64,000 nt of DNA from Brachybacterium sp036311905 (GTDB taxonomy: Bacteria; Actinomycetota; Actinomycetes; Actinomycetales; Dermabacteraceae), in assembly GCF_036311905.1 (NCBI RefSeq), contig NZ_JAZDCH010000006.1, positions 62,001-126,000 of the forward strand, in the 5' to 3' direction. The translations under genes were made by a program, and so were the position numbers. Positions 1 through 11,048 of the stretch are shown here, in pieces (the stretch's first letter is position 1; the number at the start of each line of letters is the position of its first letter). Below the pieces are notes generated by a model. It was not told the origin of the DNA. It was given only the letters and a program-made list of their open reading frames with translations, and ran no database searches.

Positions 1-2547
<2,547 letters not shown>

Positions 2548-2548
<1 letters not shown>

Positions 2549-3807
2549 CAGGACTCCTTCTGCGAGGTCTGGCCATCCGCGACCGACGCGGACGAGGCGG
2601 CGGGGGCGGAGGTCGGGGCGGCGGCGCGCCGTTCGCGGACGAGGTCGGCGAGGCGGTCGAAGAGGTACGAGGCGTCGTGCGGGCCGCCGGCCGCCTCGGG
2701 GTGGTACTGGACCGAGAAGACGGGGCGGTCGAGGCAGCGCAGCCCCTCGACGACGTCGTCGTTCAGCCCGACGTGGGAGACGACCACGCGGCCGTAGCGA
2801 CCGCCGTCGTGCGGGGCGAGGTGCTCGCCCTCCAGGGGGACGTCCACGGCGAAGCCGTGGTTGTGGGCCGTGATCTCGACCGTGCCGGTCTCGCGGTCGA
2901 GCACGGGCTGGTTGATGCCGCGGTGGCCGAACTTCAGCTTGTAGGTGTCGAAGCCGAGGGCGCGGCCCAGCAGCTGGTTGCCGAAGCAGATGCCGAAGAA
3001 GGGCAGGTCCGCGTCGAGGACGCCGCGGAGCAGCTCGACCTGGGCGTCGGCCGCGGCGGGATCGCCGGGGCCGTTGGAGAAGAACACCGCATCGGGCTGG
3101 ATCGCGAGCAGGTCCTCGAGGGAGGTGCTCGCGGGCAGCAGGTGCACGCGGAGGCCGCGCTGCAGCATGCTGCGCGGTGAGGCGCCCTTGATGCCGAGGT
3201 CGACGGCGGCGATGGTGCCGATCGCCTCGCCCTCGGGCTCGAGGACGATCGGCTGGGCGATCGTGACCTCGTCGACGAAGCTCGATCCGCTCATCTCGGG
3301 CTGCTGGCGCACCTGGGCGAGCAGCGCCTCCTCGCCCGCCTCGAGGGCGTCGCCGGAGAAGATGCCGCCGCGGAGGGAGCCGGTCTCCCGCAGGATGCGG
3401 GTGAGCATGCGGGTGTCGATGTCGCTGATGCCGACCACGTCGGCGCCGACCAGCAGCTCGTCGAGAGTCTGCTCGGCGCGGAAGTTGGAGGCCAGGCGGC
3501 TCGCCTCGCGCACGGCGTAGCCGCGCACCCACACGGTGCGGGACTCCATGTCCTCGGAGTTCGCGCCGGTGTTGCCGATGTGCGGGGCGGTCTGGACCAC
3601 GATCTGGCCCGCGTAGGAGGGATCCGAGAGGGTCTCCTGGTAGCCGGTCATGCCGGTGGAGAAGACGACCTCGCCGAGGCGGGCGCCGCGGGCGCCGTAG
3701 GCGGAGCCGCGCAGCACGGTGCCGTCCTCGAGGATCAGCAGGGCGCGCTCGCGACGGGCGCGGCGGGTCGGGGACGCGGGGTCCCTCGGGGCGGTGGCGG
3801 TGGTCAT
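2548..3807 (-). CDS. carA: Carbamoyl-phosphate synthase small (glutaminase) subunit
   Basis: This 419-residue protein is the glutamine amidotransferase subunit that feeds ammonia to CarB. The N-terminal CarA domain covers about residues 20-170. The class I glutaminase domain follows, with nucleophile Cys274 in FFGICFGNQLLG and the His369/Glu371 pair in SVQYHPEA. A 40-residue Ala/Ser-rich tail follows the domain. The ATG overlaps the stop of the upstream membrane-protein gene as ATGA and the stop overlaps carB, so it sits inside a tightly packed operon. Length and all catalytic residues fit a functional enzyme. Confidence 0.98.
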
Positions 3808-4295
3808 GCGTGCTCCTTCCGGGAGAGCAGGAGGTCGTGGTCGGCGCGGCGGGCGAGCCGCAGGCCGGTGTCGAGGAGCTGGTCGCCGAGGCGCCAGCGG
3901 AGGACGAGGAGCCCGTCGCCGCCGACGAACTTGCCGGCCATGCCGGGGCTCGTGGTGATCTCGGCGAGGGCGGAGGAGGGCACGGTCAGCGGGGCGAGGC
4001 CCTGACGTCGGATGTGCCAGGTGCCCTGCTCCCCCACCTCGACCGAGGCGGTGGCGCGCTGTCCGAGCCCGTGGGCGACGATCCGCTCGAGCGGCTGCTC
4101 GGCGAGGACCGTGTCGACGTAGACGGCGTCGAAGGGTCCCGCCGCCCGCTGCTCGCCGAGGGCGGCGAGATCGCGGCTGTCGGGCGGCGGGAGATGCTGC
4201 TGCGAGCGGCGTCGTCCGCGCCAGCCGAGCACCATCAGCCCCAGGAGCAGGACGAAGACGAGGACCAGGAGCAGGACCGGGACGAGGCGATCCAT
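3804..4295 (-). CDS. PH-like domain membrane protein between pyrC and carA
   Basis: This 163-residue protein has one N-terminal membrane segment (about residues 4-24, containing PVLLLVLVFVLLLG), a basic WRGRRR stop-transfer and a soluble beta-rich domain ending in RRADHDLLLSRKEHA. A small membrane protein is found at this exact position between pyrC and carA in many actinobacteria (Rv1382 in M. tuberculosis, as I recall), where databases describe a PH-like fold. Its function is not known. Both ends overlap neighbours by ATGA, so it is co-translated with the pyrimidine enzymes. The start used here is the only ATG that keeps the membrane segment and the overlap with pyrC. Confidence 0.85.
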   Translation of the reverse strand: MDRLVPVLLLVLVFVLLLGLMVLGWRGRRRSQQHLPPPDSRDLAALGEQRAAGPFDAVYVDTVLAEQPLERIVAHGLGQRATASVEVGEQGTWHIRRQGLAPLTVPSSALAEITTSPGMAGKFVGGDGLLVLRWRLGDQLLDTGLRLARRADHDLLLSRKEHA

Positions 4296-5620
4296 CAGGC
4301 GCCCGCCAGCGCGCCGTCGCGGACGGTGATGCGTCCGGCGTGGACGGTGAGGCGGTTGCGGCCCGGCAGCTCGCGCCCCGCGACCGGGGAGTTGCGGCTG
4401 CGGGAGGCGTGCTCGGCGGGGTCGACGGGCTGCGAGGGGCGCGGGTCCCAGACGAGCACGTGCGCCGGGGAGCCAGGCTCGAGCGGTCGGCCCTGGTCCT
4501 CGTCGCGACCGATCTCGGCGGGCTTCTCGCTCATCACCCGGGCGACGTCCCGCCAGCTCAGCCGCCCCTCGTCGACCATGGTCGCCTGCACGAGGGAGAG
4601 GGCGGTCTCGAGCCCGGTCATGCCCATCGCGGCCTGGTCCCACTCGCGGTCCTTCGCGTCCCGCGGGTGCGGCGCATGGTCGGTCGCGACGATGTCGATC
4701 GTGCCGTCGGCGAGCCCCGCCCGCACCGCCTCGACGTCCGCCGCGGTGCGCAGCGGCGGGTTCACCTTGAAGACCGCGTCGAAGCCGCGCACCTCCTCGT
4801 CGGTGAGCAGCAGGTGGTGCGGGGTGACCTCGGCGGTCACCTCGATGCCGCGCTGCTTGGCCCAACGGATGATGTCGACGCTGCCCGCCGTCGACAGGTG
4901 GCACACGTGCAGGCGCGAACCGACGTGCTGGGCGAGCAGCACGTCGCGGGCGATGATCGACTCCTCGGCGACCGCCGGCCAGCCCGCGAGGCCGAGCTCC
5001 GCGGAGACGACGCCTTCGTGCATCTGGGCGCCCTCGGTGAGCCGCGGGTCCTGGGCGTGCTGGGCGATGACTCCGTCGAAGGACTTCACGTACTCGAGCG
5101 CGCGGCGCATCAGCACCGGGTCGTGCACGCACTTGCCGTCGTCGCTGAAGACCCGCACCCGGGCGCGGGAGGAGGCCATCGCGTCCAGTTCGGCGAGGCG
5201 CTCGCCCTGCAGGCCGACGGTGACGGCGCCGACGGGCCGGACGGTGCACCATCCGGCCGTCTCGCCCTGGCTCGCGACCTGCTCGACCACGCCGGCGGTG
5301 TCCGCGGTGGGGGTCGTGTTGGCCATCGCGTGCACGGCGGTGTATCCGCCGCGGGCCGCGGCGCGGGTGCCGGTCTCGACGGTCTCGGCCTCCTCACCGC
5401 CGGGCTCGCGTAGGTGGGTGTGGAGGTCGGCCAGACCGGGCAGCACGATGCAGCCGTCGGCGTCGACCACCTCGGCACCCGCGGGTGCTTCCAGGTCCGC
5501 TCCGACGGCGGTGATCTCCCCGCCCTCGAGGAGGAGGTCGGCGACGTCCTCGCCGTAGGGGCGGCCGCCCCGGATCAGCACGACGGGCACGGCAGTGGTG
5601 GTGGAGACGGCGGCGTTCAT
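4295..5620 (-). CDS. pyrC: Dihydroorotase
   Basis: This 441-residue amidohydrolase cyclises N-carbamoyl-aspartate to dihydroorotate, step three of UMP synthesis. Zinc-binding residues are visible as H67/H69 in DLHTHLREP, the histidines in IAQHAQD and HVCHLSTAG, and the aspartate in ATDHAPHP (near residue 312). The sequence is of the long class I type found in Gram-positive bacteria. The ATG lies in an ATGA overlap with pyrB, and the stop touches the start of the PH-like membrane-protein gene, so expression depends on the operon. No motif is missing. Confidence 0.97.
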   Translation of the reverse strand: MNAAVSTTTAVPVVLIRGGRPYGEDVADLLLEGGEITAVGADLEAPAGAEVVDADGCIVLPGLADLHTHLREPGGEEAETVETGTRAAARGGYTAVHAMANTTPTADTAGVVEQVASQGETAGWCTVRPVGAVTVGLQGERLAELDAMASSRARVRVFSDDGKCVHDPVLMRRALEYVKSFDGVIAQHAQDPRLTEGAQMHEGVVSAELGLAGWPAVAEESIIARDVLLAQHVGSRLHVCHLSTAGSVDIIRWAKQRGIEVTAEVTPHHLLLTDEEVRGFDAVFKVNPPLRTAADVEAVRAGLADGTIDIVATDHAPHPRDAKDREWDQAAMGMTGLETALSLVQATMVDEGRLSWRDVARVMSEKPAEIGRDEDQGRPLEPGSPAHVLVWDPRPSQPVDPAEHASRSRNSPVAGRELPGRNRLTVHAGRITVRDGALAGA

Positions 5621-6573
5621 CGGGCGTCCTCCCGGGTGTCGGTGGCGAGCAGGTGGTACAGGACCGCCATCCGCACGAACACGCCCGAGGCGACCTGTTC
5701 GACGATGACGCTGCGGGGGCCGTCGGCCACGTCCCCCGCGATCTCGAAGCCGCGGTTCATCGGCCCGGGGTGGAGCACGAGGGAGTGCTCGGGCAGCGCG
5801 GCGGCGCGGGCCGTGGTGAGCCCGTAGCGGCGGGCGTACTCCCCCTCGGTGGGGAAGAAGCCGCCGCCGACCATCCGCTCCCGCTGGACGCGGAGCATCA
5901 TCACGGCATCGGGCCCGGTGGCCAGCGCCGCGTCGAGGTCGTAGGTGATCTCGCAGGGCCAGGCGCCCGCGCCGACGGGGACCAGCGCGGGCGGGGCGAC
6001 GAGGGTCACCCGGGCCCCGAGCAGGGTCAGCAGCAGCACGTTCGAGCGGGCCACCCGCGAGTGGAGGATGTCGCCGACGATGACCACGTGCAGGCCCGCG
6101 AGGTCCGCCCGGGGATCCCCGGGGCGGAGGTGGCGGCGCAGGGTGAAGGCGTCGAGCAGCGCCTGGGTGGGATGCTCGTGGGCGCCGTCCCCCGCGTTGA
6201 CGATCGGCTGGTCGATCCAGCCGGCGTGGGCGAGCTGGTGCGCCGCGCCCGAGGAGGCGGAGCGGACCACGACGGCGTCGGCCCCCATCGCCTGGAGGGT
6301 CAGCGCGGTGTCCTTGAGCGACTCCCCCTTGGACAGGCTCGAGCCCTTGGCGGAGAAGTTGATGACGTCCGCGGAGAGCCGCTTCGCGGCCGCCTCGAAG
6401 CTGATCCGGGTGCGGGTCGAGTCCTCGAAGAAGAGGTTCACGACCGTGGTGCCCACGAGCGTGGGCAGCTTGCGGATCTGCCGGGACTGGGTCTCGGCCA
6501 TGTGCTCGGCGGTGGCGAGCAGGTCGAGGGCTTCGGTGAGGTCGAGGTCCGCGATGGAGATGACGTGCCTCAT
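5617..6573 (-). CDS. pyrB: Aspartate carbamoyltransferase catalytic subunit
   Basis: This 318-residue enzyme joins carbamoyl phosphate and aspartate, the committed step of pyrimidine synthesis. The carbamoyl-phosphate loop FEDSTRTR is at residues 49-56, the mobile loop lysine lies in GSSLSKGES (about residues 77-85), and the domain hinge motif HEHPTQALLDAFT follows near residue 135. No pyrI regulatory subunit is nearby, as is normal for actinobacteria; control would come from PyrR instead. The ATG overlaps the pyrR stop by four bases, and the stop overlaps pyrC. Confidence 0.98.
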   Translation of the reverse strand: MRHVISIADLDLTEALDLLATAEHMAETQSRQIRKLPTLVGTTVVNLFFEDSTRTRISFEAAAKRLSADVINFSAKGSSLSKGESLKDTALTLQAMGADAVVVRSASSGAAHQLAHAGWIDQPIVNAGDGAHEHPTQALLDAFTLRRHLRPGDPRADLAGLHVVIVGDILHSRVARSNVLLLTLLGARVTLVAPPALVPVGAGAWPCEITYDLDAALATGPDAVMMLRVQRERMVGGGFFPTEGEYARRYGLTTARAAALPEHSLVLHPGPMNRGFEIAGDVADGPRSVIVEQVASGVFVRMAVLYHLLATDTREDAR

Positions 6574-7178
6574 GCGCGCGCCTCCCCCGGGGTCGCCGCG
6601 GGACGGACGATGTCGACCGCGTCGATCCCGTCGGTCTCGGCGAGCTGCACGTGGACCCGCTCGCTGCGCGCGGTGGGCAGGTTCTTGCCGACGTGGTCGG
6701 CGCGGATGGGGAGCTGCCGGTGGCCGCGGTCCACGAGGACGGCGAGGCGCACGGCGGCGGGCCGGCCGATGGCCCCGAGAGCGTCGAGGGCGGCGCGGAC
6801 GGTGCGGCCCGAGTAGAGCACGTCGTCGACCAGGACGACGGTGCGCCCGTCGATGCCGCCCTTCGGGATCCGCGTGGGACCGGGGACCCGAGTGCGCTGG
6901 GTGCGCAGGTCATCGCGGTACATGGTGATGTCGAGGCTGCCGACGAGGTCCTCGAGGGGACGCTCCCCGCCCTCGGAGCGGGCGATGCGCTCGGCGAGCC
7001 GATGGGCGAGCGGCACGCCGCGATGCGGGATGCCGAGGAGGACGAGGTCGTCCGCGCCGTGGCCGCTCTCGAGGATCTCGTGCGCGATCCGGGTGAGGGC
7101 GCGGCGGATCTCCTCGGCGCCCAGGACGCGCGAGGCCTCCGGATCCGGAGGGGCGTCGGTGTCGTGCGGGGTGGTCAT
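6570..7178 (-). CDS. pyrR: Bifunctional pyr operon RNA-binding regulator / uracil phosphoribosyltransferase
   Basis: This 202-residue PyrR binds UMP and a hairpin in pyr mRNA and also shows uracil phosphoribosyltransferase activity in the family. The PRPP loop VVLVDDVLYSGRT lies at residues 114-126 and ITMYRDDL at about 84-91. An ATG 15 bases upstream is in frame, but the start at 7178 has GGGAG spaced five bases away, and the upstream ATG would overlap this ribosome binding site. pyrR is the first gene of pyrR-pyrB-pyrC-orf-carA-carB. A PyrR-binding loop sits directly 5' of its ribosome binding site, which points to feedback on its own translation and on the coupled genes behind it. Confidence 0.96.
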   Translation of the reverse strand: MTTPHDTDAPPDPEASRVLGAEEIRRALTRIAHEILESGHGADDLVLLGIPHRGVPLAHRLAERIARSEGGERPLEDLVGSLDITMYRDDLRTQRTRVPGPTRIPKGGIDGRTVVLVDDVLYSGRTVRAALDALGAIGRPAAVRLAVLVDRGHRQLPIRADHVGKNLPTARSERVHVQLAETDGIDAVDIVRPAATPGEARA

Positions 7179-7190
7179 GCGTCTCCCTTC

Positions 7191-7208
7191 CACGCCTCAC
7201 GGGACGTG
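7191..7208 (-). promoter_or_regulatory. PyrR-binding RNA loop in the pyr leader
   Basis: Read on the minus strand the site is CACGTCCCGTGAGGCGTG. It contains the PyrR consensus UCCNGNGAGGY (UCCCGUGAGGC) closed by a four-base-pair CACG/CGUG stem. It ends three to eight bases before the GGGAG ribosome binding site of pyrR. In Bacillus this loop works by transcription attenuation; in mycobacteria, as I recall, the same motif overlaps the translation start. The placement here fits direct blocking of ribosome entry when UMP is high. Confidence 0.8.
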
Positions 7209-7290
7209 TCGTTAAAGGGTGGTGATGCTCTGCCGGGCCGTCCCGGGGTGACCCGGTGCACGGACCCGTGCGAGCCGTGCTGCGCGGCCG

Positions 7291-7296
7291 AGTCTA
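7291..7296 (-). promoter_or_regulatory. Candidate -10 element of the pyr operon
   Basis: The minus strand reads TAGACT here, a good actinobacterial -10 hexamer, about 113 bases before the pyrR ATG. No clear -35 is seen. The leader between this site and pyrR holds a GCACGG/CCGTGC hairpin (7258-7271) and the PyrR loop. Start of transcription is inferred. Confidence 0.45.
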
Positions 7297-7367
7297 GCTT
7301 CCGCCGCGGCGGCGCCCCGACCTCGCCCGCCCCTCGGACGGGGCGGGGAGGAGGGGCCAGGAGGTCC

Positions 7368-7901
7368 TCAGGACCCCAGGCCCCGGATGTCGAGCAGGCG
7401 CTGGAGCAGCCCGTTGACGAAGCGCGGCGAGTCGTCGGTCGAGAGCACCTCGGCGATCTTGGTGTACTCGCCGATGATCGCCCCGCGACCGGTGCTCTCC
7501 TCGCCGTACAGCACCTCGGCGCTGCCCAGGCGCAGGATCGCGCGGTCCACGGCGGGCATGCGGTGCAGCGGCCAGTCCCGCGAGTGGGTCTCGAGGTCCT
7601 CGTCGATGTCGGTCGCATAGGGCGCGTACAGCTCGACGAGGTCGCGCGAGCGCACCGGCAGCGGGGTCTGCGCCGCGGTGATCCGCAGCCGGTCCCGCAG
7701 CACGTCGAGGACGTCACGGCGCTGGGCGTCGGCCTCGAAGAGAACGTCCAGCGCGCGGATCCGGTCGCGCGAGCGCGCGCCGAGACGATCCGCGGGCGCC
7801 GGGATCGTGCGCTCGAACTCGACCTCCCCCTCCGTCACCGGGAGCGGGAGGCCGGGTCCCTTGGGGGCCTTGGCCCCCTCGGGGCGGGGGGCATCGGTCA
7901 C
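7368..7901 (-). CDS. nusB: Transcription antitermination factor NusB
   Basis: This 177-residue protein belongs to the all-helical NusB family that joins NusE and boxA RNA in rRNA antitermination. The core begins with ARSRDRIRALDVLFEAD near residue 42 and runs through the conserved end PRFVNGLLQRLLDI. The first 40 residues are a Pro/Gly-rich extension. The start is a GTG that overlaps the efp stop (GTGA), which is the usual coupling in the actinobacterial efp-nusB pair. A second in-frame GTG 21 codons later is possible but has no coupling. The pyr operon follows 190 bases downstream with its own leader. Confidence 0.94.
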   Translation of the reverse strand: MTDAPRPEGAKAPKGPGLPLPVTEGEVEFERTIPAPADRLGARSRDRIRALDVLFEADAQRRDVLDVLRDRLRITAAQTPLPVRSRDLVELYAPYATDIDEDLETHSRDWPLHRMPAVDRAILRLGSAEVLYGEESTGRGAIIGEYTKIAEVLSTDDSPRFVNGLLQRLLDIRGLGS

Positions 7902-8458
7902 TTGACGCGCTCGATGTAGTCGCCGGAGCGGGTGTCGACCTTGACCTTGTCGCCCTGGTTGAGGAACAGGGGCACCTGGATCTCGCGGCCGGTTTCCAGG
8001 CGCGCGGGCTTGGTGCCGCCGCTGCTGCGGTCGCCCTGCAGGCCCGGCTCGGTGAACTCGATGGTCAGCACGACCGAGGCCGGGAGCTCGACGAAGAGCG
8101 CCTCGCCCTCGTGGAAGGCGATGATGACGTCCTGGCCCTCGAGCATGAAGTCCTTGGCGTCGGCCACGGTCTCGCCGGAGACGTTGGTCTGCTCCCAGTT
8201 GCTGGGGTCCATGAAGACGTACATCTCGCCGTCGAGGTACGAGTACTGCATGTCGCGGCGGTCGACGGTGGCGGTCTCCACCTTGACGCCGGCGTTGAAG
8301 GTCTTGTCGACGGTCTTGCCGGACAGGACGTTCTTCAGCTTGGTGCGCACGAAGGCCGGGCCCTTGCCGGGCTTGACGTGCTGGAACTCGACCACGCTCC
8401 ACAGGCCGTTGTCCTGCTTGAGGACCATTCCGTTCTTGAGGTCGTTCGTCGTCGCCAT
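7898..8458 (-). CDS. efp: Elongation factor P
   Basis: EF-P of 186 residues rescues ribosomes stalled on polyproline stretches. The KOW-like N-domain carries the tip loop KPGKGPAF with Lys32 at the functional position, which is lysine rather than arginine. No modification enzyme is encoded nearby. Two OB domains follow, ending in IERVK. The ATG has GAGGAG at a good distance, so longer in-frame starts are rejected. It leads the efp-nusB pair and has a TATCCT -10 element about 35 bases upstream. Confidence 0.97.
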   Translation of the reverse strand: MATTNDLKNGMVLKQDNGLWSVVEFQHVKPGKGPAFVRTKLKNVLSGKTVDKTFNAGVKVETATVDRRDMQYSYLDGEMYVFMDPSNWEQTNVSGETVADAKDFMLEGQDVIIAFHEGEALFVELPASVVLTIEFTEPGLQGDRSSGGTKPARLETGREIQVPLFLNQGDKVKVDTRSGDYIERVK

Positions 8459-8490
8459 GGGTCTCCTCGGAAGTCGTCGGGGCGGCCCCA

Positions 8491-8496
8491 AGGATA
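8491..8496 (-). promoter_or_regulatory. Candidate -10 element for efp-nusB
   Basis: TATCCT on the minus strand, 32 bases before the efp ATG and followed by a leader with a GAGGAG ribosome binding site. It matches the actinobacterial TANNNT form; no convincing -35 is visible. Confidence 0.45.
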
Positions 8497-8534
8497 GCGT
8501 CACGCCGCCCCGCTCCCCCGGGGCTCCCGGTGGA

Positions 8535-9155
8535 TCAGCGCTCGGAGGTGAGGTCGATCATGCTGAGCAGTCGCTCGGCGAGCGGATGGGCGGCGCTCTC
8601 CTCCCGCCACCCTCCGGTCTGCACGGCGCGGGAGACGGTCTGCTGCGTGACGCCGAGGCGCTCGGCGAGCTGGGCCTGCGTGGCCATCGGATCCTCGCGC
8701 AGGGCCCGCACCGCCCGCCACTGACCGCGGTTGCGGGTGCGGACCATCCAGCCGATCAGGCGCAGCACGGCCTCGGCGTCCTCGACGGTGCCGGCCTGGC
8801 GCGGATCGGCGGCGCGCACGGCCACGGGCACGGTGGAGGTGACCTCCGCGGCGCGGAGGGCCTCGGCCGCGGCGGAGGCCGCTCCCCCGGTGAGCTCCCG
8901 CACCGAGGCGGGCAGCGGCGCGGGCACCGTCCCGATCCCGAGGCCGACGGCGAAACCGCCCGTCTCGAGGGCCCGCAGCAGGACCTCGAGGGCGATCTCG
9001 GAGCGCGGGGCCAGGGCGAGGACGTGCCATCCGGCGGTGCGCTCGGCCGGCAGGGCGAGCGGCAGCGGGGCGAGGGCCGCGAGCAGCGCGGGGACCGGGT
9101 CCTCGCCGCCGCGGCGACGGAGCGCCCGGGTCGCGGTCAGGGACAGCAGGTGCAT
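8535..9155 (-). CDS. SatD-like helix-turn-helix regulator
   Basis: The protein has 206 residues. A C-terminal helix-turn-helix lies at about residues 158-178 (TQAQLAERLGVTQQTVSRAV), the only segment I can assign firmly. The N-terminal 125 residues resemble SatD-type proteins in layout (an AERTAGWH segment, then GFAVGLGIGTV), so I call it SatD-like with moderate confidence. The start at 9155 has AGGAGG seven bases upstream; a GTG 18 bases earlier would swallow this ribosome binding site. It stands alone between efp and the ABC-F gene. Its ligand and targets are unknown. Confidence 0.75.
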   Translation of the reverse strand: MHLLSLTATRALRRRGGEDPVPALLAALAPLPLALPAERTAGWHVLALAPRSEIALEVLLRALETGGFAVGLGIGTVPAPLPASVRELTGGAASAAAEALRAAEVTSTVPVAVRAADPRQAGTVEDAEAVLRLIGWMVRTRNRGQWRAVRALREDPMATQAQLAERLGVTQQTVSRAVQTGGWREESAAHPLAERLLSMIDLTSER

Positions 9156-9245
9156 GGCGGCCTCCTCCGGCACGGACGGCGCTCTGCCGCTGTGCCGGAC
9201 GATACAGCGGAAACCCGTTGAGCTCTCGAGGGCGCGCCGGGCCGA

Positions 9246-10850
9246 TCAGGCCAGCTCGATGAGCTCCATGTACGAGGCGTTCCAGAGGTCCTCGACCGCG
9301 TCGGGCATGAGCAGCACCCGCTCCGGGGAGAGCGCCTCGACGGCACCCGGGTCGTGGGAGACCAGGATGACGGCCCCCTCGAAGGCGGACAGCGCCCCCA
9401 GGATCTCGGCGCGGCTGGCCGGGTCGAGGTTGTTCGTCGGCTCGTCCAGCAGCAGCACGTTCGCGCTGGAGACAACGAGGGTCGCGAGCGCCAGGCGCGT
9501 CTTCTCGCCGCCGGAGAGCACGCCGGCCGGCTTGTGCACGTCCTCGCCGGTGAAGAGGAAGGAACCCAGGATCTTGCGCGCCTCGACCTCGGGCAGCTCA
9601 TAGGCCGCGGTCATCATGTTCTCGAGCACGGTGCGCTCGAGGTCGAGGGTGTCGTGCTCCTGCGCGTAGTAGCCGACGCGCAGCCCGTGCCCGGGGAGGA
9701 TCTCACCCGTGTCGGACTCGTCGGCGCCGGCGAGGATCCGCAGAAGGGTGGTCTTGCCCGCGCCGTTCAGACCGAGGATCACGACCCGCGAGCCGCGGTC
9801 GATCGCGAGGTCGACGTCCGTGAAGATCTCGAGGCTGCCGTAGGACTTCGAGAGGCCCTTCGCCATGAGCGGGGTCTTGCCGCACGCAGCGGGCTTGGGG
9901 AAGCGGAGCGAGGCGACCTTGTCGCTGCGGCGCTCCTCCTCGACCCCGTCGAGCATCCGCTCGGCGCGCTTGAGCATGTTCTGGGCGGCGACGGCCTTGG
10001 TGGCCTTCGCCCGCATCTTCTCTGCCTGCGCGGTGAGGGCGCTGGCCTTCTTCTCCGCGTTGCTGCGCTCGCGCCGGCGCCGCTTCTCGTCGTCCTCGCG
10101 CTGGCGCAGGTACTGCTTCCAGCCCATGTTGTAGATGTCGATGACCTGGCGGTTCGCATCGAGGTAGAAGACCTTGTTGACCACCTCCTCGACGAGCATC
10201 ACATCGTGGCTGATGATGATCAGCCCGCCGCGGTAGGTCATCAGGTACTCGCGCAGCCACACGATCGAGTCGGCGTCGAGGTGGTTGGTCGGCTCGTCGA
10301 GGATCATCGTCGTCGCCTGCGAGAACAGGATGCGGGCGAGCTCGACGCGACGGCGCTGGCCGCCGGAGAGGGTGCCCAGCGGCTGCTCGAGGAGGCGGTT
10401 GGGGATGCCGAGGTTCGCCGCCATGCGCTTCGCCTCCGCCTCGGCCGCGTAGCCGCCGGCGGCGTCGAGCTCCGCCTCGAGGCGGGGATAGCGGTTCATC
10501 GCCTTCTCGCGCTTGGCCTCGGAGAGGGACATGTCCCCCATCTCCTCCTCGGCTCGGCGCAGACGGCGCAGCACGTCGTCGAGACCCCGCGCGGAGAGGA
10601 TGCGGTGCAGCACCGGCTCGGTGTCGTCGCCGGAGTGGGTGTCCTGCGGGAGGTAGCCCAGCTCCCCGCTCACCTCGACGCTCCCCTCGGTGGGCTGCAG
10701 GGTCCCCGAGAGCACCTTCGTGAGCGTGGTCTTCCCGGCGCCGTTTCGGCCCACCAGCCCGACGCGGTCGCCGTCGGTGATCTGGAAGGACACCTCGCTC
10801 ATGAGCAGTCGGGCGCCGACGCGGACGGCGAGGTCGTGCACGGTGATCAC
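9246..10850 (-). CDS. ABC-F family ATPase
   Basis: This 534-residue protein has two ABC ATPase domains and no membrane segments, the mark of ABC-F proteins that act on the ribosome in translation or drug protection. The first domain has GRNGAGKTT near residue 35, LSGGQRRRVELARIL and DEPTNHLD. The second has GLNGAGKTT, LSGGEKTRLALATL and DEPTNNLD. A charged linker (KKRRRRER-type, about residues 245-310) separates them. The GTG start has AGGAG nine bases upstream. Whether it gives antibiotic resistance or a housekeeping role cannot be told from the sequence. Confidence 0.93.
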   Translation of the reverse strand: MITVHDLAVRVGARLLMSEVSFQITDGDRVGLVGRNGAGKTTLTKVLSGTLQPTEGSVEVSGELGYLPQDTHSGDDTEPVLHRILSARGLDDVLRRLRRAEEEMGDMSLSEAKREKAMNRYPRLEAELDAAGGYAAEAEAKRMAANLGIPNRLLEQPLGTLSGGQRRRVELARILFSQATTMILDEPTNHLDADSIVWLREYLMTYRGGLIIISHDVMLVEEVVNKVFYLDANRQVIDIYNMGWKQYLRQREDDEKRRRRERSNAEKKASALTAQAEKMRAKATKAVAAQNMLKRAERMLDGVEEERRSDKVASLRFPKPAACGKTPLMAKGLSKSYGSLEIFTDVDLAIDRGSRVVILGLNGAGKTTLLRILAGADESDTGEILPGHGLRVGYYAQEHDTLDLERTVLENMMTAAYELPEVEARKILGSFLFTGEDVHKPAGVLSGGEKTRLALATLVVSSANVLLLDEPTNNLDPASRAEILGALSAFEGAVILVSHDPGAVEALSPERVLLMPDAVEDLWNASYMELIELA

Positions 10851-10898
10851 GGCGGGTACTCCTAGCGAGCGGGGGCGGCCCGGAGGAGGGCCGGATCG

Positions 10899-10904
10899 AG
10901 TCTA
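10899..10904 (-). promoter_or_regulatory. Candidate -10 element for the ABC-F gene
   Basis: TAGACT on the minus strand, 48 bases before the GTG. The short leader contains a CGGCCC/GGGCCG hairpin at 10877-10894, which could affect expression. Inference only. Confidence 0.4.
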
Positions 10905-11048
10905 GGGCCGGGGCGGCGCGGGGTCCCGCCGATTCCCGCCGACGGTGCCGCGGACCACAGGGGATCCGACGCCCAGGAGCGCTCCGGGATGTCATCCTGG
11001 GTGCGTGGTCGTGACCACGGCCACGGAGGCTCAGCAGAGAGGCTGGAC

